This document shows, one piece after another, positions 48,511 to 61,803 of a stretch of 64,000 nucleotides of DNA (positions within the stretch are counted from its first letter, which is position 1; each line of letters starts with the position of its first letter). The stretch is from NCBI GenBank assembly GCA_951213105.1, contig OX578136.1, positions 70,596,230 to 70,660,229 of the forward strand. The letters are read 5' to 3'. The DNA is from Amaurobius ferox (Eukaryota; Arthropoda; Arachnida; Araneae; Amaurobiidae). A model generated the notes under the pieces. That model saw only the letters and a list, made by a program, of their open reading frames with translations, did no database searches and was not told the DNA's origin. The position numbers and the translations under genes were made by a program.

Positions 48511-49822
48511 TAATCATATAAAATTATATACTCTTTAGTTTGTGTTTTAATTTTAAATTTTTCTAGCAAGGGCACTGATAGTTGGAAGCTGCGAAAATTG
48601 TATCAACCGTTTTCCGTTGATATTTAAGAACCTTATTGTACACAAAAATAACAGCTATCTCATTACTATCTATATTCCTAAATATTTAAATTTATATGTA
48701 TTATTGCGCTAGTGTTTGAGCTAGCTATGTTGTGGATCACATTTCAGAGTCGATTGCTAATAATTTTCCAGCTCGTCTTGAAGTTTGTTGCGGTTCTCGG
48801 TTTTTTACATATACCACACGTGTACATAACCATGTTCTGCACAGAAGAAAATAAATGTAAAATCATCGCTTTTCCTTTAAATCTTAAACATATCTATGAA
48901 ATATTTTCATGCGGATTGATTTAAAAATGCCTATATAAGTATATAGTATGCCTATTTTAAAACGCCGATAGTATACATGCATCAATTACGTATATGGCAT
49001 CAATGTATTATATGCCCGGTAAATTTGTAAATAGGGCAGCTGAGTTTTGAATGATGGTAGCTAGAGATATGAAAAAAAGTATTTGCTTATTAAAGTGCTT
49101 ATACGTTACAAGATAGCATAGATAACAGTGATTCAAGCGGCAAAATTTGGACGTCTGTACTTCTATCTCGGAAACTAAGAGATGCATAAAGAAAGTCAAC
49201 TAGAAAAATGAAGAGCATCACCAATTTAGTAAGAAATGTTATTCCATTTCGTACAGAAGTATTATTCACATAATATACAGTTTAACGTGATGTATGTGCA
49301 ATATACTCACCCTCTATCTCTCACACTGCATGTTTGTATGCAGTAAATAATTTCCTTTTGAATGTTCACATGCATTATGGGTCAATGTAGAAAAGTAGGA
49401 AATAATGGAAATAATAAGGCATACTGCCATGCAGCTTCCATAGTGTTTCGTCGAATTTTATCTTTTAGCAGTGCCATCTCGCAATAATTGCCATATATAT
49501 TGCCTGGCATGATCTGTTTTGAAATGGTGTTCATCAAAGTACACACATCTGACGAAAGACGATCATTTGAAAATTTTCTCGCATATTTTATCTGCAGGAT
49601 CTGTTTTGTCTGTCAAAGCTATAATCGCATACAATACCCAGTAACGTTTAGAGCTTTGTGTTTTCACATTTTTTTTCATTGAAAATGCATATATTACTAA
49701 TTCGATGATTATCTACAACTTTCAAATTGACATTTTCTCTCTATCTCTAGTAGTTTCTGAGCTCGAACTGCTAACTTCCAAAATGTGCCACTAGAAACGC
49801 TTCCACCAGTCTCATCCAGTAG
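48511..49822. other. AT-rich DNA, nothing recognisable
   Basis: Small frames at 48,712-48,924, 49,008-49,199 and 49,488-49,682 have no recognisable motifs. Confidence 0.5.
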
Positions 49823-50123
49823 CGCTTAGTCACGTGTTGTAACATATGGCTTTATTGGAATCTAATCCATACAAATAGAGATCTCATCACATACAAAAGG
49901 AAAATAACAAGAACAAATAAAGCTGCAAACAGGGGAACACAGAGAACACCGTCAATGCAAAAGAAAATAGTCCAAGGCAGCACACTGCGAAGAGGTGGCA
50001 GACATTCTTTATCATTCCATAAGATTCCTAGCATCCCGATAAAGTTTAATGACATCTCCCAGTCGCTGGGCATCCCTATCCAGTCCTGGACACCCAAAAA
50101 GATGTCACAGGTCGCTTAGTCAC
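49823..50123 (-). mobile_element. 5'-truncated LINE 3' end with 11-bp target-site duplication
   Basis: CGCTTAGTCAC at 49,823-49,833 and 50,113-50,123 flanks 279 bp. On the minus strand the insert starts with the extreme C-terminus of a LINE ORF2: HLFGCPGLDRDAQRL continuing to ARNLME and a TGA, with a one-base loss just before HLF. About 165 bp of 3' UTR follow, with AATAAA about 20 bp before the end. The C(x)nHLFxCP motif and the flanking duplication identify a Jockey/CR1-like retroposition product. An 81-codon hydrophobic frame (49,852-50,097) in another phase is a shadow. Confidence 0.7.
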
Positions 50124-50170
50124 TTATAATAATAATAATAATAATACACCATTAATATTGTTCTAACTAC

Positions 50171-50212
50171 GGTAAAATAGCCAGCAAAACGTATTTTGCT
50201 GGCTATTTTACC
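50171..50212. repeat. Perfect hairpin, 19-bp arms
   Basis: GGTAAAATAGCCAGCAAAA at 50,171-50,189 and its reverse complement at 50,194-50,212, with a 4-base loop. Confidence 0.97.
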
Positions 50213-51046
50213 CTGCACCCAGTTTATATTTTCTTATAAATTGATCAGTAACCAAAATAGAAAATTAAAACTACAGACTATTCTATTAAAATATTTAAAG
50301 CATTTATTGGAATGATACATACTATTAATATTTTTAAACGAATGTGAGAATAATTTTTATTGTATATCTTTTAAGATGATCAAAACACTTTTTCGATAGA
50401 CATTAAATCGACTTTGATTAAATTCCATCAAAATGTTTGCGAATATTTGAAACAAATATATCGATATACTAAAAACTCTTTCGTTAACTAAAAACCCCTG
50501 ATTTTCATCAATGGTCCACTCTGTCAGGGAACATTTAACTCTTAAGTAGCCTGTCAAAGTAACAAATATTAATGACAGCGGAGTTTGTTTAACAAATTGT
50601 ATCTTGCTTTGCATCAATGGTTTAAGCTGAAACTTTGTATCAGTGCGTTTTTGCATGAAAATAAATTAATAGTTTGCTTTGAACTATGAGGAGTGCATCC
50701 AGCAGTAAATTACATCTGGAGCCAGAGAAAAAGGTATACCCTAAAATTATTCTTTTGTGATTAATATGATAATATTGTGTTTGCTTTTAATATTATAATA
50801 AAAGCAATTTTTTTTTTGCTATATTTATTTAAATGAAAGTAATGAAAACATATTTATAAATTTTTAGATATTTAATATCAAAACGAACTTTAAATATGCA
50901 ACAAAAGTTAACAATTTATTTTCTATAAGAGCAGTGGTAGGACAATCGAAGTTATGTGTTGCATTGTTAAAATAGGAATGCAGCTATTTTGTAAGATAAA
51001 ATTTTTTCGTGGGACCCATTGCTCTATTCTCTACTATTTCAAAATT

Positions 51047-51275
51047 AGCCCCGTCTTCACAAGGAGTACGGTAACGTTAAATATGTGGGGCAGTAATTCA
51101 TTCCGAGCGGTTTGGTGGTAGGGGAAGGAGGATAAAGTCCCTGTGTGTGTAACTGCCTTTACCACTGGATTTCGGTCTAAATTGTGTGGCACTGCCTTGA
51201 CCGTCCAAACAATTACTTACACCTTCTGGCAGGTCGAACGCTCTGGGTCAAACAAATAAATAAACAAACAAAATC
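51047..51275 (+). mobile_element. SINE copy of the (CAA)n family
   Basis: 5'-truncated. It holds GGAGTACGGTAACGTTAAA, GGGGAAGGAGGATA, GGTCTAAATTGTGTGGCACT and GGTCGAACGCTCTGGGTC with a degenerate CAAA tail. Confidence 0.75.
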
Positions 51276-54200
51276 CTTGAGAATGAACTAAATACATAAT
51301 TTTTACAGAAAACAAAATATCTGTACATTTTCAGACAGGTAGGTACAAAGGCAAAATTGGACTATCGGAATTTTATGGTAATTTTAACGTATTTTATTTT
51401 GCACAATTGTTTTGTCCAGGATTGGGAATATGAGGTATTTATTTTATAATGTTTTGAGTATGTATGTACAAGTTTTAATTAGGTGTTCTCATAATTAATA
51501 CCAAATTTACAATCATTTACATACATTTTGAACGATTTATACGCTAATGTAAACTGCTCCAAACGAAAGTGTAATGTAGTATATAAAGTAATATATACTA
51601 TAATGTAAAAATATATAATGTATAATCTGGAAATTATATATACCAGAAACAGAAACGTAAATACATAGTTAATATTTTGTAAGAAAACTCTCCTAAAACA
51701 CATTATGCATACTTTTGTGTTAAAATAATGGAATCGTGTTTGAAAACACTGTTTTGAAATAATATTTTTGCTTACTAAAAATTTGCATTATCGAAAAAGG
51801 TTTTCTATTATGTAATGTAAAACTATTGTGATGCTTATTTTCCTTCCCGTCTCGTCACGAAGTTCTTTACCAAGAAGTATTTGTGCCAAAAAGTACGTTC
51901 CTCTTCACTCCATATTTAACTATACCGCTACAGAAATAAAAACAAGTAAGTTTACTGGAGTCTTATCCGTAAAGCCATTTTAAAGTGATTTACCCTTCAA
52001 TATTTGATTCTTAAAGCACACAAAGGTGAGTAATTCTAAAGCTTCGGCTATTCTACAAAGAACCTTTTTAGAAATATATTTATTTTATTCAGAATAGTGC
52101 GGAAACATTAAAAACGCCAAATAATATTTGAACATGATGTTGAAGGAAAAAGGCTAAGCCACAGAACCTAATAATGAAACGAAAACAAATTAATGTATTA
52201 AATACGAGTATTAACACACAGTGCAGTAAAATAAATTAACAGAGAAAAATAATTAGACGTGGTCCTCCTATAATTCCAAGAAATGTGATTGATTCTAAAA
52301 ATGATTAAAAATGCGGTTTAAATTTTTATTGATAAGGAATCGTCAAAGAAATTTAAATCAAAAACTTTTAATTAGTTTTCAAAAATAGACGCAGAGGAAA
52401 GCAAACGATTCAACAGTGGTTAGCGATTGAAAATGTGTGGATTTCTAGATTTGTGACTAAATTTTGATATTTTTTCAAGCTACTTTAAGGCACAATTAAT
52501 TTGAATAAAAGAGATAATCCCCGTTGATAAAAAATTTTATGCACTACAAAGAAATTCAAATAGAAATCGGATGAGCTCTTTTTATTTAAAATTATTTGCC
52601 TATGGCATCATATTCTTACAATTATGTTATATATATTCCAAACTGTTGTTTCTCCGTCTCTTTCATTTTCTTTACTGCACTTCACTTTTATATTTTCTTT
52701 ATAACGTTGAAATTTTTTCATATTTTTTTTTTACTTATCTTTCATCACACTAAGAGATGCTACAATACTGGGTTCTATGGCTTAGCTATGCTACTTGAGG
52801 GTTTGGCTAAGCTCTCATTTTGCTTTCAGATCTATGTTCTCAGTAAAGAAATAATTTCACGCAATTTTGAAGCGGTTGGTTGCATATGGTATTTTATTTG
52901 CTCATCATTTTATATTATGATCGAATTGTTTTTTATGGTATAAATCATATTCTGTATTTGTTTTGAGTTTTACTTTATATACTTAAATATGTCGATGAAA
53001 ATAATGCCATACTGCTGTTGTCTATATTCGTGTACGTACTTGTTTTGACTTACTATATATTACATACTCCAATTGTATATAATATATGGGTGTTTTTCTG
53101 CTGATGCTCTTTCTGTATCTAGCAATGTTAAAGTTTGTTGTTTAGTTTCTAGTTGAAATGATCGTACAGTTAGTTTAACTTGCGTATACTTATAACAGTA
53201 AACTTGTAACGAAACAACATCTTATGATAAATAGTTATGGTACATAGTTTTAGGTGCATACGCAAAGATTACAAGAGTCAAAAATAAATTATTGTTGCGA
53301 ATATAATCTTACATAATAATGGACAAAACTCAATCCATGTCTATGTAGCCTATCGAGGTGAAATAAAGGGTTTATAATCGGGGCGAAGGTGTTGCTACAA
53401 CATGATGCAATTGCATGATCATGATGTTTTAATACCTGAAGAAACTAAACAAAAAACTGTATCGAGCTGGTAGAGTTAAAGATGAGATCATCTGTTTACT
53501 TCCTTGGTTAAGCTGAATAGGGAAGTTAATATTTAGAGTTCTTTTCAATTTAAAAATCAGAATTTGAATATATAAGTCGTGGATAAGAGAGATTTTCTTC
53601 CTCCTTTATCTTAAAATGCATATTAGAATGATAAAATAAATGCAAAATTGATTTATAGATGCATTAGTTTGAGCTGAATAATATGGTCCATGATGTTAGA
53701 AGGAGTTAGTTCCTTATACCTCCATGGTTTGGCCAGTAATTGAAAACTTGATTTAAAAAGTTTGAAGCATTAAACTTGATAAATCCATTGTTCGGAGGTA
53801 TAAGAAGGCGCAGATAAATTGCTTTAGATTACAGATTGGTATAATATATCTGTTTTGGTAGAGAGTGATATAATAAATAAAAATACAGAATGGTAGGGGC
53901 TTAAGGTTCGCCCTATTAAGCGCAAAATGTATGGGGATAAAATATTTTGCAACTTTATGAATAGAGTATCAGATATAAACTTGTGTAACGTTATCCCATC
54001 ATATAGCGGGTTTATCTATCTAGTCTTATAATACTTGTATAAACAATTAAAAATTATTTCTCACGAATTCGTGAATTGTAATATCTTAAAATATGTCTGT
54101 TTTGCAAGTATTTACGTTCCATATGAAGAAGGTTTTTTTAAATAGCATTTATATTCTTTTAAATAAATATCCCTTCAAAGAAGTAACTTTTGATGAAGAA

Positions 54201-54721
54201 TATTAACACTCGCTTCAATATTTACCTTCTACTTTCTTAAAATTGAAAGATATGAAACAGTTCAATACTTGCAATTCTGTTTGGAAATATTCACCCAGAA
54301 GGTAACTTCGAAAAGCACATCAAATAACTTTTTATATCATTTTATTATTAAATATAAAATGTGCGATGTTGAACTTCATTTTACATTCGTTTGTAATCTA
54401 AAAGTTTGTGGAACAAAAAAGTTAAAGAAAAAGCATTTCAACTTGGAGGTAAAGTCTTATTCAAATAGTTCATTGGAAATCTTTGCATTTTAACATCGAA
54501 AGAATTTCATGGCGCATTTTTCATTTGTTGCATAAAAAATGAGTTGCAGATTTTCATAGATTTTAATTTTATTTCCCATGACGTTCTATAATATTTATTA
54601 TATAAAAATTAACATATTTTGCGAAAGATTCGGAACGCATTACATATAGGTGTAAAACATGGTACACGAGTGGAATTCATTTTATTAACTGCATAACTTA
54701 AATTGCTTTGGGGCATTCAAA
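51276..54721. other. AT-rich DNA, no recognisable gene
   Basis: The longest frame, 115 codons at 52,596-52,943, is hydrophobic and overlaps another hydrophobic frame in a different phase, as T-rich DNA does by chance. A chemoreceptor exon cannot be excluded but nothing specific supports it. No repeat family recurs here. Confidence 0.5.
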
Positions 54722-54946
54722 TATGTATGCTTCCATATTGGTTAACATTTTTAACCAATCTCGTGGCTTCACTTTAGCTTCCTAGGTTTATGGTCTCCTA
54801 GGTTTTTGACCTCTCGGGTCAAGATACTGTAAAGCTGACGTCATTTAGACTGATGCAATGTTCAATATTTATGATGATCTGACATTACAGACATCATAAA
54901 TATTGAACATAAAACTGTCTCAATAAATCAGGTCTCACATACTTAA
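54722..54946 (-). mobile_element. Decayed relative of the foldback element arm
   Basis: In reverse complement it follows the arm at 3,611-3,888: GTGAGACC, TTGAGACAGTTTTATGT, GAGGTCAAAAACCTAGGAGA, CCATAAACCTAGG and TTGGTTAAAAATGTTAACCA. It contains its own 19-bp perfect hairpin (54,858-54,876 and 54,892-54,910). Confidence 0.5.
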
Positions 54947-55049
54947 CTACCACAAGATTAAATACATAGGAAGTGTAAATCGGCTAACTCATAAAGAGTG
55001 GGCTGACTAGTTATACATGAAGCATTGAAGCAAACTTAATATTCAAGCA

Positions 55050-55260
55050 GTGAATCTTCACTTACTTAACAACTTAATTAACTACCACTTACTGCTCCAC
55101 TTACTGAACTATTACTTATTATTCCACTTACTTAACTACCACTTACTGCTCCGCTTACTGGACTATCACTTATTATTCCACTTACTTAACTACCACTTAC
55201 TGCTCCGCTTACTGGACTATCACTTATTATTCCACTTACTTAATTACCACACTCTTAACA
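55050..55260. repeat. 54-bp minisatellite made of 27-bp subunits
   Basis: ATTCCACTTACTTAA recurs at 55,121, 55,175 and 55,229, exactly 54 bp apart; each unit is two related 27-mers. The leucine-rich 72-codon frame across it is a by-product of the divisible-by-three period. Confidence 0.95.
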
Positions 55261-55604
55261 ATATATGAAGTGTGAGTTTGTTTACTCATATATATATATG
55301 TATGTTAATCTATATGTATATTAATAATATGCATATCTATATCTATATTAATATGTATATTTACTCATATATCTATATTAATATTTTATAATCATTTGTA
55401 TCACAATTGATACCAGAGTGACGAAATAAGTCTCTTTTTATCAGATCTTATTTTCCACAATTTTTCATTACTTTTTTTTTATAAAAGTTGGTAATAGGTT
55501 GGTGAAACCTATAATGTTGATTCATTTCAGTGATTTTCTTAGTACATGGTATTTTTATACATTTTATGTGCTAACTGAATTTTAGACTACATGTTTCCAA
55601 ATAT

Positions 55605-55749
55605 AATTAAACTACTCTTAGTGATCAAGAAATAATTAAACTACTCTTAGTGATCCATAAATAATTCAACTACTATTAGTGATCCAGAAATAATTAAACT
55701 ACTCTTAGTGATTCAGAAATAATTAAACTACTCTTTGTAATCCAGAAAT
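55605..55749. repeat. 29-bp tandem repeat, five units
   Basis: AATTAAACTACTCTTAGTGA is followed by TCAAGAAAT or TCCAGAAAT in each unit. Confidence 0.95.
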
Positions 55750-57055
55750 TATCAATGTTTTTTATTCGATAAATGTGTGAAATACTTTTAAAGTTTGAGA
55801 TCTAAATATGCGAATTATAACCAATTATATTAATTTTCCTACATATTGCATGCACTTCAAATATGAATTGTTATTTTCTGTGTAGAAAATGCGCATATAT
55901 TATAAGGGAGTATATAAATACATTACATAAAGAATTTCATTGCAAACTGATTTTCTCCGGAAATTTGAACATCCAATACCAACATGAAGTATCAGAAATA
56001 AATGACGAAATATATTCCAGCAATACCTATGTCAAGCAGCAACAACGAATTAAAATAATCCATTAAAACACAGACATATATATAAAAGTTTAGAAACCTC
56101 TTGCAAAAAAGTAAAAAATATTACATCAAATTTTCAAATTTATTTGTGTAAATTTATTTTACTTTATTTCAGCAAGTTTTAAAATACGATACAAATGTAA
56201 TCCTGTACAATTTTTAAATTAATTTATGTAACATGTTTGATTTATTTCTATATAAAAATTAATAAATAATTTCGGCAGCTGTTTTATAGAATATTTTTTT
56301 ACTGAATGAAATCAATTCATTTCCTTTGATAATAAATACAATATACAATTTTTAAACAGATATTTTAGCAAAATTGCTTACAGATTGTCTCTAGAAAGAT
56401 TGTATTGCATTGAATGCTAATTTTATGAAAAGTAACAGTATTTTAAATTAATATTCATGCATTTCATGTACTTCAAAATCTAAAAATTAAACGAAGCTGT
56501 TAGATAAAAAGAAGACTCTTTAATACAAATTTGACTCAAAGTCAATGCTGCAATATGACTCGGGTAAAACTAACACACAATTTTTCAATTTATATTTAAA
56601 TATTTATATATAAAATATTAAAAAATATATGCGGTGCTATGAAAGAAATCTGAGAAGCACGACCATAAAGAAAACCAACTAAAAGAAATTAAACTCAATG
56701 TTCAGAAGTTTAGTATAAAACCAACTCATAATATACTTTTAAATAATAAAAAACCTTTTATTTAACAAATTGTTTCCTAACTATTTCTAAAACTAACAAT
56801 GAATCCTTCTAAATTAAAAATTAATAAAGCACAGAGAGAAGATCATTTTCTTCAAATTGTCCAACAAATTGAAACAAAATTTTATTCAAAAGCCTCACTT
56901 TAATAAAGTTTTACCCAGGTCTTTATTTTCTCTTATTACAAAATAAAGGATATGTAGCGAATAGAATGTGCTTTGGAGTTATTTAACTTTTCAAGCCACA
57001 GAGTTAAATAAAAATGTCATTTTTAAAGTTGCAATGATAATAATTTATTTATGTG
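55750..57055. other. AT-rich DNA, nothing recognisable
   Basis: The 67-codon frame at 55,863-56,066 has an ordinary composition but no motif or splice context. Nothing recurs elsewhere. Confidence 0.5.
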
Positions 57056-57167
<112 letters not shown>

Positions 57168-58202
57168 AAATATAAAGAAAGTGAATTATCAGAAATAAAT
57201 GCGTTATAGTAAAGATTGCGCAAAGCAGCAAGAGGTACCATACACCATATATTGAAAAAATTAAAAGATAAAAAGTGAAGAAAAAATTGAAAAAACTATT
57301 TACAATAACGAAAGTATTATTTACGATATATAATGCGCATGCCCATTGCTTAGTACGGTTCCATAATTATAGTTAAATAATTTGATTTTGTGATACTGAT
57401 AAGTTTTAACACTGGTGTCCAAAATTATCTTTACATATACAAAAATATTAATTCCTCCACAACTTTTGGATATAATTGAATGAATTTTTGGTATGATACA
57501 TAGCGTCATAACGCATAAATTAAAACTGAAAAATCGAAAACGAGGGTATTCGATATACAACTAATTATGAAGCAACTGCAGCGTCCATCAAAGTCTAGCC
57601 AATCTGTAAACGGCCGACATATTGCCACCACAAAGATTTTCTCCAAATGGTACTGTGGTGAAAAAAACTTATAACTCGTTTGATTAAGAAAAACCCTGCA
57701 ACAAACCCCATTATCTCTTTGCAAGAGTTTCTAAAATATAATAATTAATTAAAACACTATACATTAAATTCCACAGATTGAACTTTTAAAATAAATATCA
57801 TTTATTATCATATCTTATTATTATGATAAAATTAAATTAATTTTAATGGAAGATTAAGGAGGAGAACATGCACGTGTGAGATCAGGCTTTATAATATTAT
57901 TCCAAAATCAACAATTTACCTAATATATACGCAGACTGGCACATACTTCTGTCTAAGGGCCCGTTGCTCAGCATGCATGAATTATTTGAGGCGTCTTTTT
58001 TCTGACATTCTCAATACTCAAAATAACCACTACACTGCTTGAAAACACGAATAACATCTCTTTTAGATAATCATTTTTATTGGATATCTCAACGATTCTG
58101 CTTCATAATTTTTATGTAATAATGACTCTCTCTCTCATCGCTCTTGGACAGTCATTGCCTGAATATTCATTGAATTATCTCTTTGTTGCCACATCATTTT
58201 AC

Positions 58203-58451
58203 CTGAGGTCCAGATAAGCCCTCCTAACTATCCACGGTTGCTCTTCAGTGCTATGTAGCATCATTGCTTCATTGTCTACGTGATTTTTCAATGAAGCTTG
58301 GCTTAAATTTGGGCCCCTAGGCGATCTTTGTGGCCTAAAAGTCTGAGCTTTGTTTCGTTGTAAATAGTCGTAAATATCAAAATTGACTAAGTTGGCTCCT
58401 GGTCTCACAGATACTTCGGAGCCATAAAAGTAAGTTTTGAGTAGATGAACA
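58203..58451 (-). CDS. Candidate coding exon, duplicate copy
   Basis: The second copy of the exon-like stretch at 13,384-13,632, with no difference seen. The open frame, the GATTTCAG acceptor and the CTCAG|GTAAAA donor are all kept. The nearest difference between the copies lies outside it (58,501 against 13,682). Identity here is expected from the overall similarity of the copies and is not in itself proof of selection. Confidence 0.45.
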
Positions 58452-60793
58452 CTGAAATCAAATTCTGAATTTCAGAATTTCGTAGGGAAACATACTTTGT
58501 ACACAAAGCTTGCTGCGATTATTTTTATATATGCAAAGATAATTTTGGAAACCTGTATATTTTCCTGTATCGAATATCTTATAAAATGAAATGCAGATGT
58601 CTAAACTGACTTGAACATAATTTGTAAAGATTAGGTAATTTCCGCCAAATCGTTATATAACGTTCTAGCACATAAATCACATGTTCCTGATTATAATATT
58701 ATTGGCACAGGAAATCTAAGAAAATTTCCAGAATTCGAACACTGAATTTACACTGAAATAAAATCCTGAATTTTATAAGTTTGTAGGGAAACATACTTTG
58801 TGCACTAAGCTTCTTTTTCATTACGTAAAGATAATTTAAGACACAAATATATTTGCCTGTAGAGAATATCTTTTAAAATGAAATTCATATTTCTGAACTG
58901 ACTTTTAATATCATTTGTGAAGGTATTGATTTAGGTAATTCCCGTTAAAACGTTATACAACATGCTAGTGCATACATTATATATTCCTGATTATAATATT
59001 AATAGCACAGAGAATCTAAAGAAATCTAAGGAATGTATGCATAGATATCTTGATATATAGTACTACCTTAAAATAGATGAAGTGACTATATGGTGACTAT
59101 AAATTAAACCCCTTTACTTTGTTGGCTTACAAGTGAAAAACATTAAGTCAATCTTTTTGAGTCATTAGTACAATAAAAAAGCAGTATTTGGATTCCTTCG
59201 GCTGGTGAAATTCATTAGGTCGTAAAAATTCAAATGAAACGCAGCCTAATCTCATATTCATTGTTTTTCAGTTTCGTACGTTATCATAATCTAGAAGCTT
59301 TAAAGACAGAAGTCTCTAAAAAGTCCACTCTTTCTATTAAATTTAATTCCAGGCATATCAATTCAACGTGAAAAGGAATTACTTATCTCGATATAGTCAG
59401 ATAAATTTCCACATTTAACTATTCGGAAAATGCATAAAATGATGTAACAGATTGACAAACAGACACACATACGGATTCTTGGGTATTAATGACGCTGTTC
59501 TAGAACAAATGGTAATTTTGTAATATCTTTCGAATATGAATTTCAAAATTAGATAAAAGTGATTAACTGTAGTTCTCAAATAAGTTTGCAGAAACCTCGG
59601 TATTATGCTTTACTGTCCTAAAATTATCAGCAGCTTTTTGTCACATATAGCGCGAAATTATCGTTAGTGCTAACTATTTAAACTACACCTTTTGGTAAAC
59701 TCTTTCCTCTTAATTAGATGAATTTGACCGCTAACTTTTATTGAGATTCATCCAATAAATAAATATTCATTGAATAGGGATTTATGAATTGCCACTGTGC
59801 ATACAATAAATTTATATTTATTACTATCTGACGTTTCAAACGCAGGTCACCACTCACTAACATAAAAATGATAAAATTATTTCTATTTAAAATCAAAATG
59901 TAAAATAGTTTCCTCTTAGATTTTCAAATATCAAAACATTGTCTGCGAAAGGAATAAACTAAGTCTAGAAACTTCAGTAGTACATGAATACATGAATATT
60001 TTCACTACCTCATACTTTTGGCTTAACTGCAGTGATGCGGTGCTGAATATGTATATGCATACAGGTCTATAAAATGTTTTAATTTTAAATTGAAGTAAAT
60101 ATGCGTTTGCAATTTTGCCGACATTTTTCATTCCTGCACGATTGTAGACTAAGCTCAGCCGTTTAATGCACAATTGCTCTTTGAAGAAAATAATATTACT
60201 GATATGGTTTCCGTATTCAGTACGTTTTACTCATTGTCGGCCATGAAAGTACTGACCTTAAAAATCTGGGTAAAGATATTAGCATCCTTGAATATATTTT
60301 GAGCTATCTTGTTCCCTTTATCACTAAATAGCCAATACCTGCAATGGCAGCAAGAAAACTTCATATGTGCTTCATATATGCGAAACTATATAGAAATAGA
60401 CACATTTAATCTTACATCGCAGAGGAAATACATGTTTATAAGAATTAATCCCAAAATATATGAGAGGAACAATTACAAATTTATTCTCATAGATTTCGCT
60501 TATAGTGGATTTCCAAAACTAGTATCGTGCTCCAAATGGTAAAATTGTCTGATACAGATCAACCGGTGGTATCTGCATTAGGAGTGGGATCCTATACTTG
60601 GGAATTCCATTTAAGCGGGTTCTGTGATTGTTAATATATATTTTGTACCAGTGAATGAAACACTTCGTATAAAAACCCTATCAACTAAATATAATGATCT
60701 GCACCACTTTTAGAAGTAACACTTTTCCAAAGAATGAAACCAGATCAGCTATATCAGCAAAAGTTTATAGACGGTACGGAAATATTTATGTAA

Positions 60794-61254
60794 AAATATG
60801 ATGTGGGCAACACAAGACTTCCCTTATATTATGCAATGAATTTACTAGTTTTACAGTAAAAAAATAATGTATAAGAGCATTGCGCTGTGTTTTTATCATT
60901 GAATTGTACATTTGGCGATTTTTCGGAAGACAACGTGAAAACTATTCCAAAATATTCAATTAACTTATACTTCGCGCAACTCTAAATAAACAGTCATCAA
61001 TATTGATAGCATCCTTAATAAGCAATATAGTCCGTATATTAAAATACCTTAATCATTACATCATCAATTAGACGTCATTTTCATTAATTTAAAGTCATTT
61101 TTGCAATTTTGACGATATTTTTGTCAATCTGGGGCGAACTATGGCCAAGTTGGAAATACTTTGCTAAATTATTCGCTGAGTTTGCTAAATGCATCACCAA
61201 GTGTTAGAGGCAAACGGAGAGAAGAGGATTTCTTATATACTAGAAGGCGAGGGC
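60794..61254 (+). repeat. Interspersed repeat family 2 (copy B)
   Basis: The duplicate of 15,975-16,435; one substitution (61,251) near its right end. Confidence 0.65.
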
Positions 61255-61803
61255 GTAGCCAGTGAGGGGGGGAATCTTAGGGACCCTACTCCCCGAAATC
61301 AATTCCAATCAATATTTCCTAATTAAACTGCAACAAGTAATAATTATATATATTTTCATTCAGCTACTGGGCATCAAAAATGCATATAATTAATTTTCAC
61401 TGCTGAAAATTTTAATTTTCAGACAACCAAAAAAATGGTCCCCCCTCCCGAAATATTTTAAAATTAAAACTAGGAGATCTCAAATTAAAAAAAAAACATA
61501 TGTGGGCAGCACATGGCTTTCGCTATAGAATCAATTTTATTTTATCTTTATTTCTTTACTAATTAATTGAATCGTAATTGTGTTTAAATTAAAATATTAT
61601 TTATTTCTGTTTGAGAGAGAGAATTAAATTGTGTTATGTAAATGTATTTTCGATTGATTTCCATTCTATTGGCATTTGAGGGAATTGACTTTAAAATAGG
61701 AAATTATTTATGTTCCAGAATAAAAATAGTGAAATAATTTGCATTCCCTATTTCAGTCGATAAGCTTTTGAACCTTGGTGGGTTTTGTTCACGCGCGGTT
61801 TTT

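Noticed and set aside
49852..50097. 81-codon small membrane protein on the minus strand
   Set aside because: The phase carrying HLFGCPGLDRDAQRL identifies a LINE 3' end; the membrane-like frame is its shadow through the 3' UTR.
50357..50656. 99-codon minus-strand frame
   Set aside because: No recognisable motif, splice context or second copy; its length is possible by chance in AT-rich DNA.
52596..52943. 115-codon hydrophobic frame, possibly a chemoreceptor exon
   Set aside because: It overlaps another hydrophobic frame in a different phase and lies in T-rich DNA; no conserved motif was found.
55050..55268. Leucine-rich repeat-like peptide
   Set aside because: Product of a 54-bp minisatellite whose period is divisible by three.
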